From the NCBI GenBank assembly GCA_964647905.1, contig CAZYJR010000035.1, forward strand, positions 1 through 42,454: a DNA stretch of 42,454 nt, written 5' to 3'. This stretch comes from CAZYJR01 sp964647905 (lineage in GTDB: Bacteria; Desulfobacterota; DSM-4660; Desulfatiglandales; HGW-15). Shown one piece after another: positions 25,483-33,473 of the stretch. The translations under genes and the position numbers were made by a program. Numbering within the stretch: the first letter of the stretch is position 1; every line of letters starts with the position of its first letter. The notes under the pieces were generated by a model, which was not told the DNA's origin, made no database searches, and saw nothing but the letters and a program-made list of their open reading frames with translations.

Positions 25483-26025
25483 TCATGGGAGCCTTATGTG
25501 GGGCCTGATCCCTTGAAGGAGCTTCGGGCCTATGCCCCGCACCGTACGGAGCTCTTCCACCTGTTTGAATCCGCCGAGCTCGGTGCGGGTCTCGGCTATG
25601 GCCTCGGCCAGCACCGGTCCCACTCCGGGGAGGGCGGGGAGCTCGTCCCGGGGCACCCGGTTGAGCGGGATCTTGAGCCCCAGGGTCATGCACGAATATG
25701 CGCTCATAGGCTCGGAGGAGAGAACAATCTCCCCGTGACGCTCAGTCACTCTGATCCTGGTCCCTGGAGGCACCAAACGCCGCGTCCCGGCACCCTCCAA
25801 TCCCGCCCTGGAGAGCACCGCCTTCAATGGTGGCGGCCCGGAAAAGGCGTAGACGCCCGGCGCCTCCACAGACCCCCTCACCTCCACCCAGCAGGCCCCA
25901 GCCTCGCCGGTTCGCGGGATTTCCGCGCCCGGCTCGTGAGCCCCGGCGGCGCCCAGCCCGAGCAGGACCAGGAGCAGCAGCAGGCATGCCCCGGGCTTGT
26001 CACTCCTCGGCTTGCGGCTCTTCAT
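25483..26025 (-). CDS. ComEA-like DNA-binding protein (signal peptide, SLBB, helix-hairpin-helix)
   Basis: A 180-residue exported protein. A signal peptide (PGACLLLLLVLLGLGAAGA) is followed by an SLBB-type strand block (VEVRGSVEAPGVYAF, ending GTRIRV). The C-terminal double helix-hairpin-helix is LNRVPRDELPALPGVGPVLAEAIAETR...GGFKQVEELRTVRGIGPKLLQGIRP. ComEA proteins bind incoming DNA in natural transformation. A SLBB plus HhH form is usual for Gram-positive-style ComEA, so its function here is inferred. It overlaps the end of lysC by 26 bases. No other competence genes are present. Confidence 0.85.
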   Translation of the reverse strand: MKSRKPRSDKPGACLLLLLVLLGLGAAGAHEPGAEIPRTGEAGACWVEVRGSVEAPGVYAFSGPPPLKAVLSRAGLEGAGTRRLVPPGTRIRVTERHGEIVLSSEPMSAYSCMTLGLKIPLNRVPRDELPALPGVGPVLAEAIAETRTELGGFKQVEELRTVRGIGPKLLQGIRPHIRLP

Positions 26026-27235
26026 CCTCCAATCCGAAGGTCTTGTGAAGCACCCTCACTGCCAGCTCTGTGTACTTCTCCTCGATCACGCATGAGACCT
26101 TGATCTCGGAGGTGCTTATCATCATCACGTTGATGTTCTCCGCGGCCAGGGTCTCGAACATCTTCAAGGCCACCCCGGCGTGCGTCCGCATCCCGACTCC
26201 GATCACCGAGACCTTGGCGATGTCCTCGTCGCCCAGGACCCTTTCCGCGCCTATCTCCTCGGCTACCCGGCTCACCAGCTTCATGGTCTTCATGAAGTCC
26301 ACCTTGGGGACGGTGAAGGTGAGGTCCGTGATCCCGTCCTCGCTGGTGTTCTGGACTATCATGTCCACCACTATCCCCTGCTCGAATACGGGCTGAAATA
26401 TGCGGGCCGCGACCCCGGGCCGGTCCGGGACCTTCCTTATGGTAACCCTGGCCTCGTTCTTGTTGTATGCGACCCCGGAGACCAGAACTTTCTCCATGTC
26501 CTTTGTCTCGGCAACCACCATGGTACCCCTCTCCTTGCTGAACGTGGATCGGACGTGGATGGGCACTCCGAATTTCTTTGCAAACTCGACCGAGCGGATC
26601 TCCAGCACCTTGGCCCCCAGGCTGGCCATCTCCAGCATCTCTTCATAGGAGATGGTCTCCATCTTCTTGGCCTTCGGGCAGATCCCGGGATCGGTGGTGT
26701 AGATCCCCTCCACATCGGTGAAGATCTCGCAGACGTCCGCATTCAGGGCGGCGGCAAGGGCCACCGCAGTGGTGTCCGATCCGCCCCGGCCCAGGGTGGT
26801 GATATTGCCCCCCTCGTCCATGCCCTGGAATCCGGCCACGGCCACTATGCGGTTCTTCTCGAGCTCTTCCAGGATCCTGCGGGTGTCTATGTCGTGTATC
26901 CGCGCCCTTCCGTAAAGCCTGTCCGTGTGAATGGCCGCCTGAAAGGCCAGGAGAGAGCACGCCTCGTGGCCCATGGCCTTAACCGCCATGGCAAACAGGG
27001 CCACAGTGACCTGCTCGCCCGTGGCCAAGAGCACGTCCAACTCCCTGGGGTCGGGCTCGTCTGCGACCTGCTGAGCCAGGTCGATCAAGCTGTCCGTGTG
27101 CCCGGCCATGGCCGAGAGGACCACCACCATTCGGTTCCCTTCCCGGTAACACTCCAGGACCCTTTCAGCCACGTTCCTTATCTTTTCGATGCTTCCTACC
27201 GACGTGCCTCCAAACTTCTGTACAACCAGTGCCAT
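26000..27235 (-). CDS. lysC: Aspartate kinase
   Basis: A 411-residue monofunctional aspartokinase that opens the lysine/threonine/methionine pathway. The kinase domain begins LVVQKFGGTSVGSIEKI and contains GFQGMDEGGNITTLGRGGSDTTAVALAAAL and EIFTDVEGIYTTDP. Two C-terminal ACT domains (VTIRKVPDRPGVAARIF and VSVIGVGMRTHAGVALKMFETLAAENINVMMISTSEI) mediate feedback control by lysine and/or threonine. The ATG at 27233-27235 with AGGAGAGG upstream is preferred over a longer unconserved frame. It follows tsaE. Confidence 0.96.
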   Translation of the reverse strand: MALVVQKFGGTSVGSIEKIRNVAERVLECYREGNRMVVVLSAMAGHTDSLIDLAQQVADEPDPRELDVLLATGEQVTVALFAMAVKAMGHEACSLLAFQAAIHTDRLYGRARIHDIDTRRILEELEKNRIVAVAGFQGMDEGGNITTLGRGGSDTTAVALAAALNADVCEIFTDVEGIYTTDPGICPKAKKMETISYEEMLEMASLGAKVLEIRSVEFAKKFGVPIHVRSTFSKERGTMVVAETKDMEKVLVSGVAYNKNEARVTIRKVPDRPGVAARIFQPVFEQGIVVDMIVQNTSEDGITDLTFTVPKVDFMKTMKLVSRVAEEIGAERVLGDEDIAKVSVIGVGMRTHAGVALKMFETLAAENINVMMISTSEIKVSCVIEEKYTELAVRVLHKTFGLEDEEPQAEE

Positions 27236-27261
27236 GCCTCTCCTGCCCGCCTCCCGGCAAT

Positions 27262-27771
27262 TCACTCAACCCTGTCCAGTTTTCGCTCGAGCTCCCTTAT
27301 AATCCTGCTCTGCCGTTCTCCATCCCCGGATAAGAAAATCTCTCTGGTGGCCTCTCCGGTTATGGCGAAGACGACCTCGAGTGTCCATGCCGGCAACAGC
27401 TCGGGGCATCGATCAGCCCACTCCACCAGAGTGATCCCGTCTTCGCCCAGATACTCATGCAGGCCCGAGGCCAGGATCTCCTCGGCTCCCTGAAGCCGGT
27501 AGAGGTCCATATGATAGAATGGGGCTCGGGCCTCATATTCGTTTACCAGGGAAAAGGAGGGGCTGGTAATCACCGCTCGGCTGTCCACTCCCGCGCCAGC
27601 AGCCACTCCCTTGGCAAACCAGGTTTTTCCGCTTCCCAGGGGACCCGTCACCCCCACCACGTCCCCGGGCGCCAGAAGCGCTCCCAGGGCGCGGCCCAAC
27701 CGAGTCGTATCCTCAATCGAGGTGCTTGAATATTCTAATCTTTCTTTCACCAAAAGGCAAGCCGCCGCCAC
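27262..27771 (-). CDS. tsaE: tRNA t6A biosynthesis ATPase TsaE
   Basis: A P-loop ATPase that drives the TsaB-TsaD complex in t6A synthesis. It shows DTTRLGRALGALLAPGDVV, Walker A GPLGSGKTWFAKG, TSPSFSLVNEYE, FYHMDLYRL and EWADRCPELLP. The start is uncertain. GTG at 27769-27771 has GGAGGG upstream and gives about 169 residues; GTG at 27748-27750 (KERLEYSS) is a shorter option; the longest frame would overlap acpS by about 50 bases. In many relatives an NAD(P)HX epimerase/dehydratase gene lies between acpS and tsaE; it is absent here. Confidence 0.93.
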   Translation of the reverse strand: MAAACLLVKERLEYSSTSIEDTTRLGRALGALLAPGDVVGVTGPLGSGKTWFAKGVAAGAGVDSRAVITSPSFSLVNEYEARAPFYHMDLYRLQGAEEILASGLHEYLGEDGITLVEWADRCPELLPAWTLEVVFAITGEATREIFLSGDGERQSRIIRELERKLDRVE

Positions 27772-27799
27772 GGGGAGAAAGCCCTCCACTCCTGCACCC

Positions 27800-28183
27800 T
27801 CAGGTTCGGGCTTCCAGGATGACCGTAGCGATGCCGTAGTCTCCCTCATCACTGAGGCTCAAGTGCATGGATACGATGCCTCGCTCAAGGCATATCTCCC
27901 GGCTCCGCCCCTTGACCCTCAGACGGGGTCGGCCTCCGGATTCATGGAACACCTCGATGTCCTTCCAGCACACTCCTTGCCGCATGCCCAGGCCTAAGGC
28001 CTTTGAAAAGGCCTCCTTGGCTGCGAAGCGGAGGGCGAAGGCGGCCCCCGGGTCGGCCCTGGACCCGCAAAGAGAGCGCTCGTCCCCGGTGAAGACGCGC
28101 CGCTCGAACCGCTCACCCCATCGTTCGAGTGCGGCCCTCAGCCTGGGGATATGCACCAGGTCCACTCCTATTCCGTAGATCAT
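27800..28183 (-). CDS. acpS: Holo-[acyl-carrier-protein] synthase
   Basis: A 127-residue phosphopantetheinyl transferase that activates acyl carrier protein by adding the 4'-phosphopantetheine arm of CoA. The signature blocks are IYGIGVDLVHIPRL with the metal-binding Asp, FERRVFTGDE, and RFAAKEAFSKALG, plus SMHLSLSDEGDYGIATVI. The length is normal. The start is ATG at 28181-28183. It lies between pdxJ and tsaE, a very common arrangement. Confidence 0.97.
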   Translation of the reverse strand: MIYGIGVDLVHIPRLRAALERWGERFERRVFTGDERSLCGSRADPGAAFALRFAAKEAFSKALGLGMRQGVCWKDIEVFHESGGRPRLRVKGRSREICLERGIVSMHLSLSDEGDYGIATVILEART

Positions 28184-28256
28184 GGCCTCCCGCGCACAAA
28201 CACCCCGTGAGAGTCAGAGAGCCTCACACCGCTGCGGTCTCCCTCGGTTCCCGGTC

Positions 28257-28976
28257 TCAGAAATCACACACCAGGGCCAGCATGTCCCTTACGGCCCGCT
28301 CCATGCCCGAGAATACCGCACGGGAGACTATGCTGTGCCCGATGCTGTATTCCTCTATGCGCGGGAGCTCCTTGAACCTCTTGATGTTGGCGTAGTTGAG
28401 CCCGTGCCCCGCACTTATGGCCAGGTCCAGCCCGGAGGCCGCTTCCACCGCCCTCCTGATCCTCTCGAACCTCTCGGCCGCCTCTTCCTCGGTCCGGGCC
28501 TCGGCATAGTGGCCGGTGTGGATTTCCACGACATCGGCCCCGGCCATGCGGGACGCCTCTATTTGGTGCGGCTCCGGGTCCACGAAGAAGCTCACCCGGA
28601 TGCCCTCGCGCTTCGCCCTGACCACCACTTCGCTGTACCTGTCCGGCTCCGCCTGGACGTTCAGCCCGCCCTCGGTGGTAAGCTCCTCTCTCCTTTCGGG
28701 CACCAGGGTGATCAGCTCCGGGCGGATCTCGCAGGCGATCTCCATCATTTCCGGCACGGCGGCCATTTCCATGTTCAGCCTGGTCTTGACCGTCCCCCTC
28801 AGCAGCCTCAGGTCCCTGTCGTTTATGTGGCGCCGGTCCTCCCTGAGGTGGCATATGATCCCGTCCGCCCCTGCGAGCTCCGCCAGCCCGGCGGCCAGCA
28901 CGGGATCCGGCTCGTCAATGCCCCTTGCCTGCCTCAGAGTCGCCACGTGATCCACGTTCACTGCAAGTCGAGCCAT
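28257..28976 (-). CDS. pdxJ: Pyridoxine 5'-phosphate synthase
   Basis: A 239-residue TIM-barrel enzyme that condenses deoxyxylulose phosphate with an aminoacetone derivative to pyridoxine phosphate (DXP-dependent vitamin B6 route). It starts ARLAVNVDHVATLRQARG and contains ADGIICHLREDRRHI, VTLVPERREELTTEGGL-type sequence, GIRVSFFVDPE, VEIHTGHYA and the C-terminal GHGLNYANI. The ATG at 28974-28976 has GGAGG upstream; the ten-codon longer frame is unconserved. It is followed by acpS. Confidence 0.97.
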   Translation of the reverse strand: MARLAVNVDHVATLRQARGIDEPDPVLAAGLAELAGADGIICHLREDRRHINDRDLRLLRGTVKTRLNMEMAAVPEMMEIACEIRPELITLVPERREELTTEGGLNVQAEPDRYSEVVVRAKREGIRVSFFVDPEPHQIEASRMAGADVVEIHTGHYAEARTEEEAAERFERIRRAVEAASGLDLAISAGHGLNYANIKRFKELPRIEEYSIGHSIVSRAVFSGMERAVRDMLALVCDF

Positions 28977-29002
28977 GTCCGGTCCTCCAATTCTTCTGTG
29001 CC

Positions 29003-29446
29003 TCATGCGGCAAGATCAACCAGGGCGAGGAGCCTCTTCTCCTCCTCCCGCATGATTCGATCGTCCTCCTCCGATCTTTCGTGATCGTATCCCAAGAGAT
29101 GCAGCAACCCGTGCATAATGAGTCTGTAGCCGGCCTTACTCGGGGACTCTCCTGTCTCCTCGGCCTCCCTCAGGGCCGTGTCCGTCGATATCACCACGTC
29201 ACCCAGCATGCCGGGAGGTGAAGCCGGGGACGGCTCTTCAGACATAGGGAAGGCCAGTACGTTGGTGGGACCGCTTCGTCCCAGGTACCGGTGGTTGAGC
29301 TCCGCCATGTGCTCGTCATCGGTGAAAAGGATGCTAAGCTCACCCTCACGACAACCCAAGTCGTCTAAGACCTTCGTCAGTTCTTGCCGAATCCTCCGGT
29401 CTTCGAGCCCCGGAATCCTCTTCCGGGCGCTTATCTGGATGTCCAT
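29003..29446 (-). CDS. ybeY: Endoribonuclease YbeY (16S rRNA maturation)
   Basis: A 147-residue zinc endoribonuclease needed for 16S 3'-end maturation and ribosome quality control. It shows LNHRYLGRSGPTNVLAFPM, LGDVVISTDTA and the zinc motif HGLLHLLGYDH (His112, His116, His122). The start ATG at 29444-29446 lies 101 bases inside the end of the upstream pgpH frame. The residues right after it (RKRIPGLEDRRIRQELTKVL) are YbeY-like, so the overlap appears genuine. Confidence 0.96.
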   Translation of the reverse strand: MDIQISARKRIPGLEDRRIRQELTKVLDDLGCREGELSILFTDDEHMAELNHRYLGRSGPTNVLAFPMSEEPSPASPPGMLGDVVISTDTALREAEETGESPSKAGYRLIMHGLLHLLGYDHERSEEDDRIMREEEKRLLALVDLAA

Positions 29447-31808
29447 TCCTCGCCTTCTTCTCCTGCCCGACCTCGGCCGCCTCGGGATACTTGATCCGCT
29501 GGTGAAAGATCCCGCTCAGCGTCTTGTTGAAGCTCTTGGCGATCTCATGGAGGTCCTTCAGGGTCAGCTCGCACTCATCCAGCTGCCCGTCCGAGAACGC
29601 CTTGTTGATCATCTTCTGCACCGTGCCCTGGATCCTGGAAGGCGTGGGGTCGCTCAGGGAGCGGGAAGCCGCCTCCACCATGTCGGCCAGCATGACCAGC
29701 CCGGCCTCCTTGGTCTGGGGCTTGGGCCCGGGGTAGCGGAAGTCCTCCTCCTTGACGGTGGCGTACCTGCCCCCGCTGGTCTCCGCCTTTTCCTTGGCCT
29801 TCTGGTAGAAGTAGGTGATCAGGCTGGTCCCGTGGTGCTGCTGGATGGTGTCTATGATCTCCTTGCCCAGCCCGTACTTCTTGGCAAGCTCCACACCGTC
29901 CTTCACATGCGCGATAAGGATCAGGCTGCTCATGGACGGGGCAAGCTTTACGTGCTTGTTCTCTCCGCTCTTCTGATTCTCCACGAAGTATAGAGGCTTT
30001 TTCATCTTTCCTATATCGTGATAGTAGGCGCAGACCTTGGCCAGCAGGGGATTGGCATTGACCGCCTGGGCGGTCGCCTCCACCAGGTTGCTTATGATCA
30101 CGCTGTGGTGATAGGTCCCCGGGGCCTGAACCAGTAACTGTCTGAGCAGGGGCTGGTCCAGACTGGCCAGCTCCAAGAGCTTGATGTCCGTGGTGTAACC
30201 GAAGGACATCTCCATGAGCGGCAGGAAACCCGTGGTGATGATCGCAGCCAGTATCCCGCCCATGAATCCGGCGCAGACCGCTATCACCGTCTCCACGGAA
30301 TAAAGAGAGCCGTATATCATCTCTATGGACAGCGCCAAGAGGACATTGATCATGCCCACCTTGAGCCCGGCCTTTATCAAGGTCCCGCGCTCGGTGCACC
30401 TCTGCACCCCGTAGGCCGCTACCAGGCTCCCCAGGAAGAAGTACATGAAGAACTCCACCTGGCCCCCGGTTATGAGTGAGGCCAGGACCGAGACCACAAG
30501 GGCGAAGCTCGTTGCGGGGGCCAACCCCTGGAATATGGAGAGAAGCATCCCCCCGGTGGCCACGGGCATGGCGTAGAGGAGGACCCGGGAGCCCATGTAC
30601 GGCAGACCCCTGGCGATCTCCTCGGCCACGAACCAGTAGGCCCAGGAGAAGACAAAAATCCCGAGCAGGGTGAAGGCGTTGAACAGGAGATCCCGCCGGT
30701 CCTCCTGCTTGCGGATCTTGAGGCCCCTCATGCCCACCACGTACATAATGGTGAAGAAGATGGCGATCAGGAAGGCCATTGCCGGGATCCGTCCCATCAT
30801 GTCCAGGCGGTCCCTTGACCTGAACTCCCCGGCCAGCTTCTGCAGGTGCTGCTCGCCGACGCGCTCGCCTTCCCGTACAAGCATCTCCCCCTTCTTGATC
30901 TTGAAGTAGGTGGGCTTGACCTCGTTTCGTGCGGCCTCCTTTCTCAGCTCGGTCTCTCTCTGATTGAAGGTCACGTTGGGCTGGAGCATGAATTCGGCCA
31001 GGTCCAGGGCCGTACGCGCCTCTTCGGCGGAGCCGAGCTCGGCCTTGAGGTCCTTTGCTCGAGCCTTGAGCTCTTTCCTGGCTTGGTCAAGGTCATAGAA
31101 GCGATCCAGGTCCGCCACCCGGGTCTCGTTTCCCGTATAGAGCTCGTGGAGGATGATCCCTCCCTTTTCCGACTGTACGGCCAGGCGCTCGGGATTGGCC
31201 ACGATCCCGCGACCCATGATGCGGCCCAGGATCGGTGTAACGGCCTGCTCCAGTTCCGGGGAGAAGCGGCTCTGCAGTAACTGATCAAAAAGCCCCTCAT
31301 TCGGCGGCATGTCCAGGACGGCGAAGAACCGCTCCCTGAATCGATCCAGGTCCTCCTTGGAGGGGGCCTGCTTGGCCGGGTCTCCTCCGGGCGAATCGAG
31401 CTCCGCATGGAAGAGCTCCTGATAACGCTCCCTGCCGAAGGCGAAGGCCTCTTTCAGTCGGGCGGTCAGGTCGGTTGCCGAGCGATCGAAGTCATAGACC
31501 GCCAGGGCCTCTCTTGCGGCCTGCTCCCGGTTGCGCTCGGTCTGCTCCCGGTTCTCTATCAGGAAGTCATGGCTCGCCTTGATGCTGGTCTCGGCCACGT
31601 CGCCCGCCTGGTAATTGGGCGCTTGTGTGAGTATATTGGGAAAGAGGCAGACCGCGAAGAGGCCGCTCAGGACCAAGAGCACGGTCCATTGCAGCCTATG
31701 GTGCGAGGCCCAGGCAAGCCTCTCCCGCCGGGCCTTTTTCCGGGGTGGATCCTTCTCCCCCTTTTGGGTCTTCCGGGGGAGGGGCTGGATCTTGTCCTTT
31801 TCACTCAT
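29346..31808 (-). CDS. pgpH: PgpH-type 7TMR-HD cyclic-di-nucleotide phosphodiesterase
   Basis: About 820 residues. One N-terminal helix is followed by a long extracytoplasmic 7TMR-HDED region with coiled-coil character, then seven membrane helices (about residues 340-540 of the mature numbering), then a cytosolic HD domain: APGTYHHSVIISNLVEATAQAV, the central HDIGKM, HVKDGVELAKKYGL and IIDTIQQHHGTSLI. Listeria PgpH of this family degrades cyclic di-AMP; the substrate here is inferred. I chose ATG at 31806-31808, 25 bases after phoH. A longer frame overlaps phoH by about 50 bases. A 40-residue polar tail beyond the usual IKYPE ending overlaps ybeY by 101 bases. Confidence 0.92.
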   Translation of the reverse strand: MSEKDKIQPLPRKTQKGEKDPPRKKARRERLAWASHHRLQWTVLLVLSGLFAVCLFPNILTQAPNYQAGDVAETSIKASHDFLIENREQTERNREQAAREALAVYDFDRSATDLTARLKEAFAFGRERYQELFHAELDSPGGDPAKQAPSKEDLDRFRERFFAVLDMPPNEGLFDQLLQSRFSPELEQAVTPILGRIMGRGIVANPERLAVQSEKGGIILHELYTGNETRVADLDRFYDLDQARKELKARAKDLKAELGSAEEARTALDLAEFMLQPNVTFNQRETELRKEAARNEVKPTYFKIKKGEMLVREGERVGEQHLQKLAGEFRSRDRLDMMGRIPAMAFLIAIFFTIMYVVGMRGLKIRKQEDRRDLLFNAFTLLGIFVFSWAYWFVAEEIARGLPYMGSRVLLYAMPVATGGMLLSIFQGLAPATSFALVVSVLASLITGGQVEFFMYFFLGSLVAAYGVQRCTERGTLIKAGLKVGMINVLLALSIEMIYGSLYSVETVIAVCAGFMGGILAAIITTGFLPLMEMSFGYTTDIKLLELASLDQPLLRQLLVQAPGTYHHSVIISNLVEATAQAVNANPLLAKVCAYYHDIGKMKKPLYFVENQKSGENKHVKLAPSMSSLILIAHVKDGVELAKKYGLGKEIIDTIQQHHGTSLITYFYQKAKEKAETSGGRYATVKEEDFRYPGPKPQTKEAGLVMLADMVEAASRSLSDPTPSRIQGTVQKMINKAFSDGQLDECELTLKDLHEIAKSFNKTLSGIFHQRIKYPEAAEVGQEKKARNGHPDKRPEEDSGARRPEDSARTDEGLRRLGLS

Positions 31809-31833
31809 TGTACGCTCATGGGCAGGCCGGCCT

Positions 31834-32838
31834 TCAGGCCTCCCACTCTTTCCCCGAGGGGGATTCTGCCTTTTCGTAGGCATCAATAATCTCCTGTACC
31901 AGCGGGTGGCGGATTACGTCCTCCCGCCCGAAGGAGAGGAACCGGATGCCCTGGATACCGCTCAATATGGACCGAGCTTCAATCAGCCCGGATGCCTTGC
32001 CGCTCGGCAAGTCGGTCTGTGTGATGTCCCCGGTGATTACGGCCTTGGAGCTGAAACCGAGGCGCGTCAGGAACATCTTCATCTGCTCGGTCGTAGCGTT
32101 CTGGGCCTCGTCCAGGATCACAAACGAATCGTTCAGTGTTCGGCCCCGCATAAAGGCCAGAGGGGCCACCTCGATTACACCCTTTTGTATTAGGTGGGAG
32201 GCGTCCTCGAACTCCATCATGTCGTGCAGGGCGTCGTATAGGGGCCTGAGGTACGGATTGACCTTTTCGTAGAGATCGCCGGGCAGGAATCCCAGATGCT
32301 CGCCGGCCTCCACAGCGGGACGGGCCAGGACCACCCGTTTGACCTCCTTGCGCGCCAGCGCCGCCACGGCCATGGCCATAGCGAGATATGTCTTCCCGGT
32401 ACCGGCCGGCCCGATCCCGAACACGATATCGTATCTCCGAATGCTGTCAATATATTCTTTCTGGTTGGCGGTCTTGGGGGTGATCACCTTCCTCCCGGGG
32501 GTGACATACACCCTGTCCATGAAGATCTGCTTGAGATCAGCGGAGCGGTCGCCGCTGAGGATGCGGATGGCGTATTCCACATCATTGTCATAGACAGGGT
32601 AGTCGCTCTCCAGCAGCCCGTAGAGCTCGGTCAGGATCTTCTCTCCCAGGTCCACTTCCCAGTCCCGGCCTTGGAGCACGAAATCGTTTCCCCGGACATT
32701 GACCGAGAGCCCTATCCGCTCCTCCATTCGCTTGATGTTTACGTTGTGCTCACCGCACAACATGATTACAAGATTTGGGTCTTCAAAGGTCACTTTTTTA
32801 TTATTTTGATGATTGACAAGATCAATATGTTTTTTCAA
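31834..32838 (-). CDS. PhoH-family ATPase (YbeZ-like)
   Basis: A 334-residue P-loop ATPase of the PhoH/YbeZ type, which works with YbeY in rRNA maturation. An N-terminal KH-like part (IMLCGEHNVNIKRMEERIGLSVNVRG) precedes the ATPase: TANQKEYIDSI, Walker A GPAGTGKTYLA, ARPAVEAGEHLGFLPGD, VILDEAQNATTEQMKMFLTR and GDITQTDLPSGKASGL. It starts with TTG at 32836-32838, preceded by AGAGG seven bases away; no in-frame ATG fits. It is the first gene of the phoH-pgpH-ybeY-pdxJ run. The AT-rich leader upstream probably holds the promoter. Confidence 0.95.
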   Translation of the reverse strand: MKKHIDLVNHQNNKKVTFEDPNLVIMLCGEHNVNIKRMEERIGLSVNVRGNDFVLQGRDWEVDLGEKILTELYGLLESDYPVYDNDVEYAIRILSGDRSADLKQIFMDRVYVTPGRKVITPKTANQKEYIDSIRRYDIVFGIGPAGTGKTYLAMAMAVAALARKEVKRVVLARPAVEAGEHLGFLPGDLYEKVNPYLRPLYDALHDMMEFEDASHLIQKGVIEVAPLAFMRGRTLNDSFVILDEAQNATTEQMKMFLTRLGFSSKAVITGDITQTDLPSGKASGLIEARSILSGIQGIRFLSFGREDVIRHPLVQEIIDAYEKAESPSGKEWEA

Positions 32839-32940
32839 TACATAACCTCTTTATATATTAGACTATTTTTTTGGTGTTTACTGCGCTGAAATTTGAGCTC
32901 TCCCAACCGAGCAAGTTTAACACCGGCTCAACCAAGATGC

Positions 32941-32972
32941 AACGGGCGGGAGAAAGGCTTCCCCCGCCCGTT
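32941..32972. terminator. Strong GC hairpin between phoH and the AF1514-like gene
   Basis: AACGGGCGGG and CCCGCCCGTT form ten perfect pairs around a 12-base loop. It lies 30 bases past the end of the small minus-strand gene at 33002. Only a short T-run follows on the plus strand and none on the minus, so it may be a terminator or an RNA-stabilising hairpin. Confidence 0.5.
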
Positions 32973-33001
32973 TCGGGTCGCTTTTGACTCCTGGGCCGCG
33001 G

Positions 33002-33304
33002 TCAACCCAGGTCCGCGTATATGAAGTAAAAGGCCCCGTTGTTGATATCCACGGTCAGACAGCCGCCCCTGGATTCCGCATACACCACCCATCCGGGCTT
33101 CTCCTCGCTGCAGCACTCCACCCTTGGCGAGTATTCCCCGCTGGCCTCGTTGTACCACCCCAAGAGCATCGGTTCTCTCAGGCGTTCTCCGGCCGCGTGA
33201 TCCGCAAGCTCCCTGGCCCTGCCGAATCCCGCCCCATCTTCCCCGACACTCACTGGGTTGGGCAGCATCTCCCTCCCCGGCCGCACTCCTGCACAAGCAT
33301 CCAT
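33002..33304 (-). CDS. Small conserved protein, AF1514/DUF5619-like
   Basis: A 100-residue protein of unknown function. The pattern ARELADHAAGERLREPMLLGWYNEASGEYSPRVECC, then GWVVYAESRGGCLTVDINNGAFYFIYADL, resembles small archaeal and deltaproteobacterial proteins of the AF1514 type. That assignment is from memory and only moderately sure. The ATG at 33302-33304 has an excellent AAGGAGG site, which supports a real gene. A longer frame in another phase (32928-33332) lacks such support. It stands alone and is divergent from the gntR regulator. No signal peptide or membrane segment is visible. Confidence 0.65.
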   Translation of the reverse strand: MDACAGVRPGREMLPNPVSVGEDGAGFGRARELADHAAGERLREPMLLGWYNEASGEYSPRVECCSEEKPGWVVYAESRGGCLTVDINNGAFYFIYADLG

Positions 33305-33405
33305 TGCCCCCCTCCTTATGCAAAGTAAACAACCCGCTTTATGCAGAAAACATAGTTATCCCAGGCTCCCTCATCAACTCGAGTGAGGAAGGAGTGTCTT
33401 TGTTC

Positions 33406-33434
33406 TTGACCTGGGGGCCGGAGGCCGGTATATG
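33406..33434 (+). promoter_or_regulatory. Promoter of the gntR regulator
   Basis: TTGACC (33406-33411) and TATATG (33429-33434) are exactly 17 bases apart. The predicted start is near 33441, directly ahead of the palindromic operator. Confidence 0.65.
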
Positions 33435-33444
33435 TGTTTTGTCG

Positions 33445-33457
33445 ATTGTCTGACAAT
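33445..33457. promoter_or_regulatory. Palindromic operator of the FadR/GntR regulator
   Basis: ATTGTC-T-GACAAT, a perfect 13-base palindrome. It sits about 5-17 bases past the predicted transcription start and 16 bases before the regulator ATG. TTGTCTGACAA-like sites are typical of FCD-domain GntR regulators, so autorepression is the likely meaning. Confidence 0.7.
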
Positions 33458-33473
33458 AGCACAAAGGGTTCCC

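Noticed and set aside
26180..27493. A 437-codon open frame on the plus strand across lysC.
   Set aside because: It is antisense to the well-conserved aspartate kinase; long shadow frames are expected in GC-rich DNA.
33432..33473. A longer start for the gntR regulator.
   Set aside because: It would begin inside the -10 element and upstream of the operator; MSEAHRL at 33474 fits the promoter and family length.
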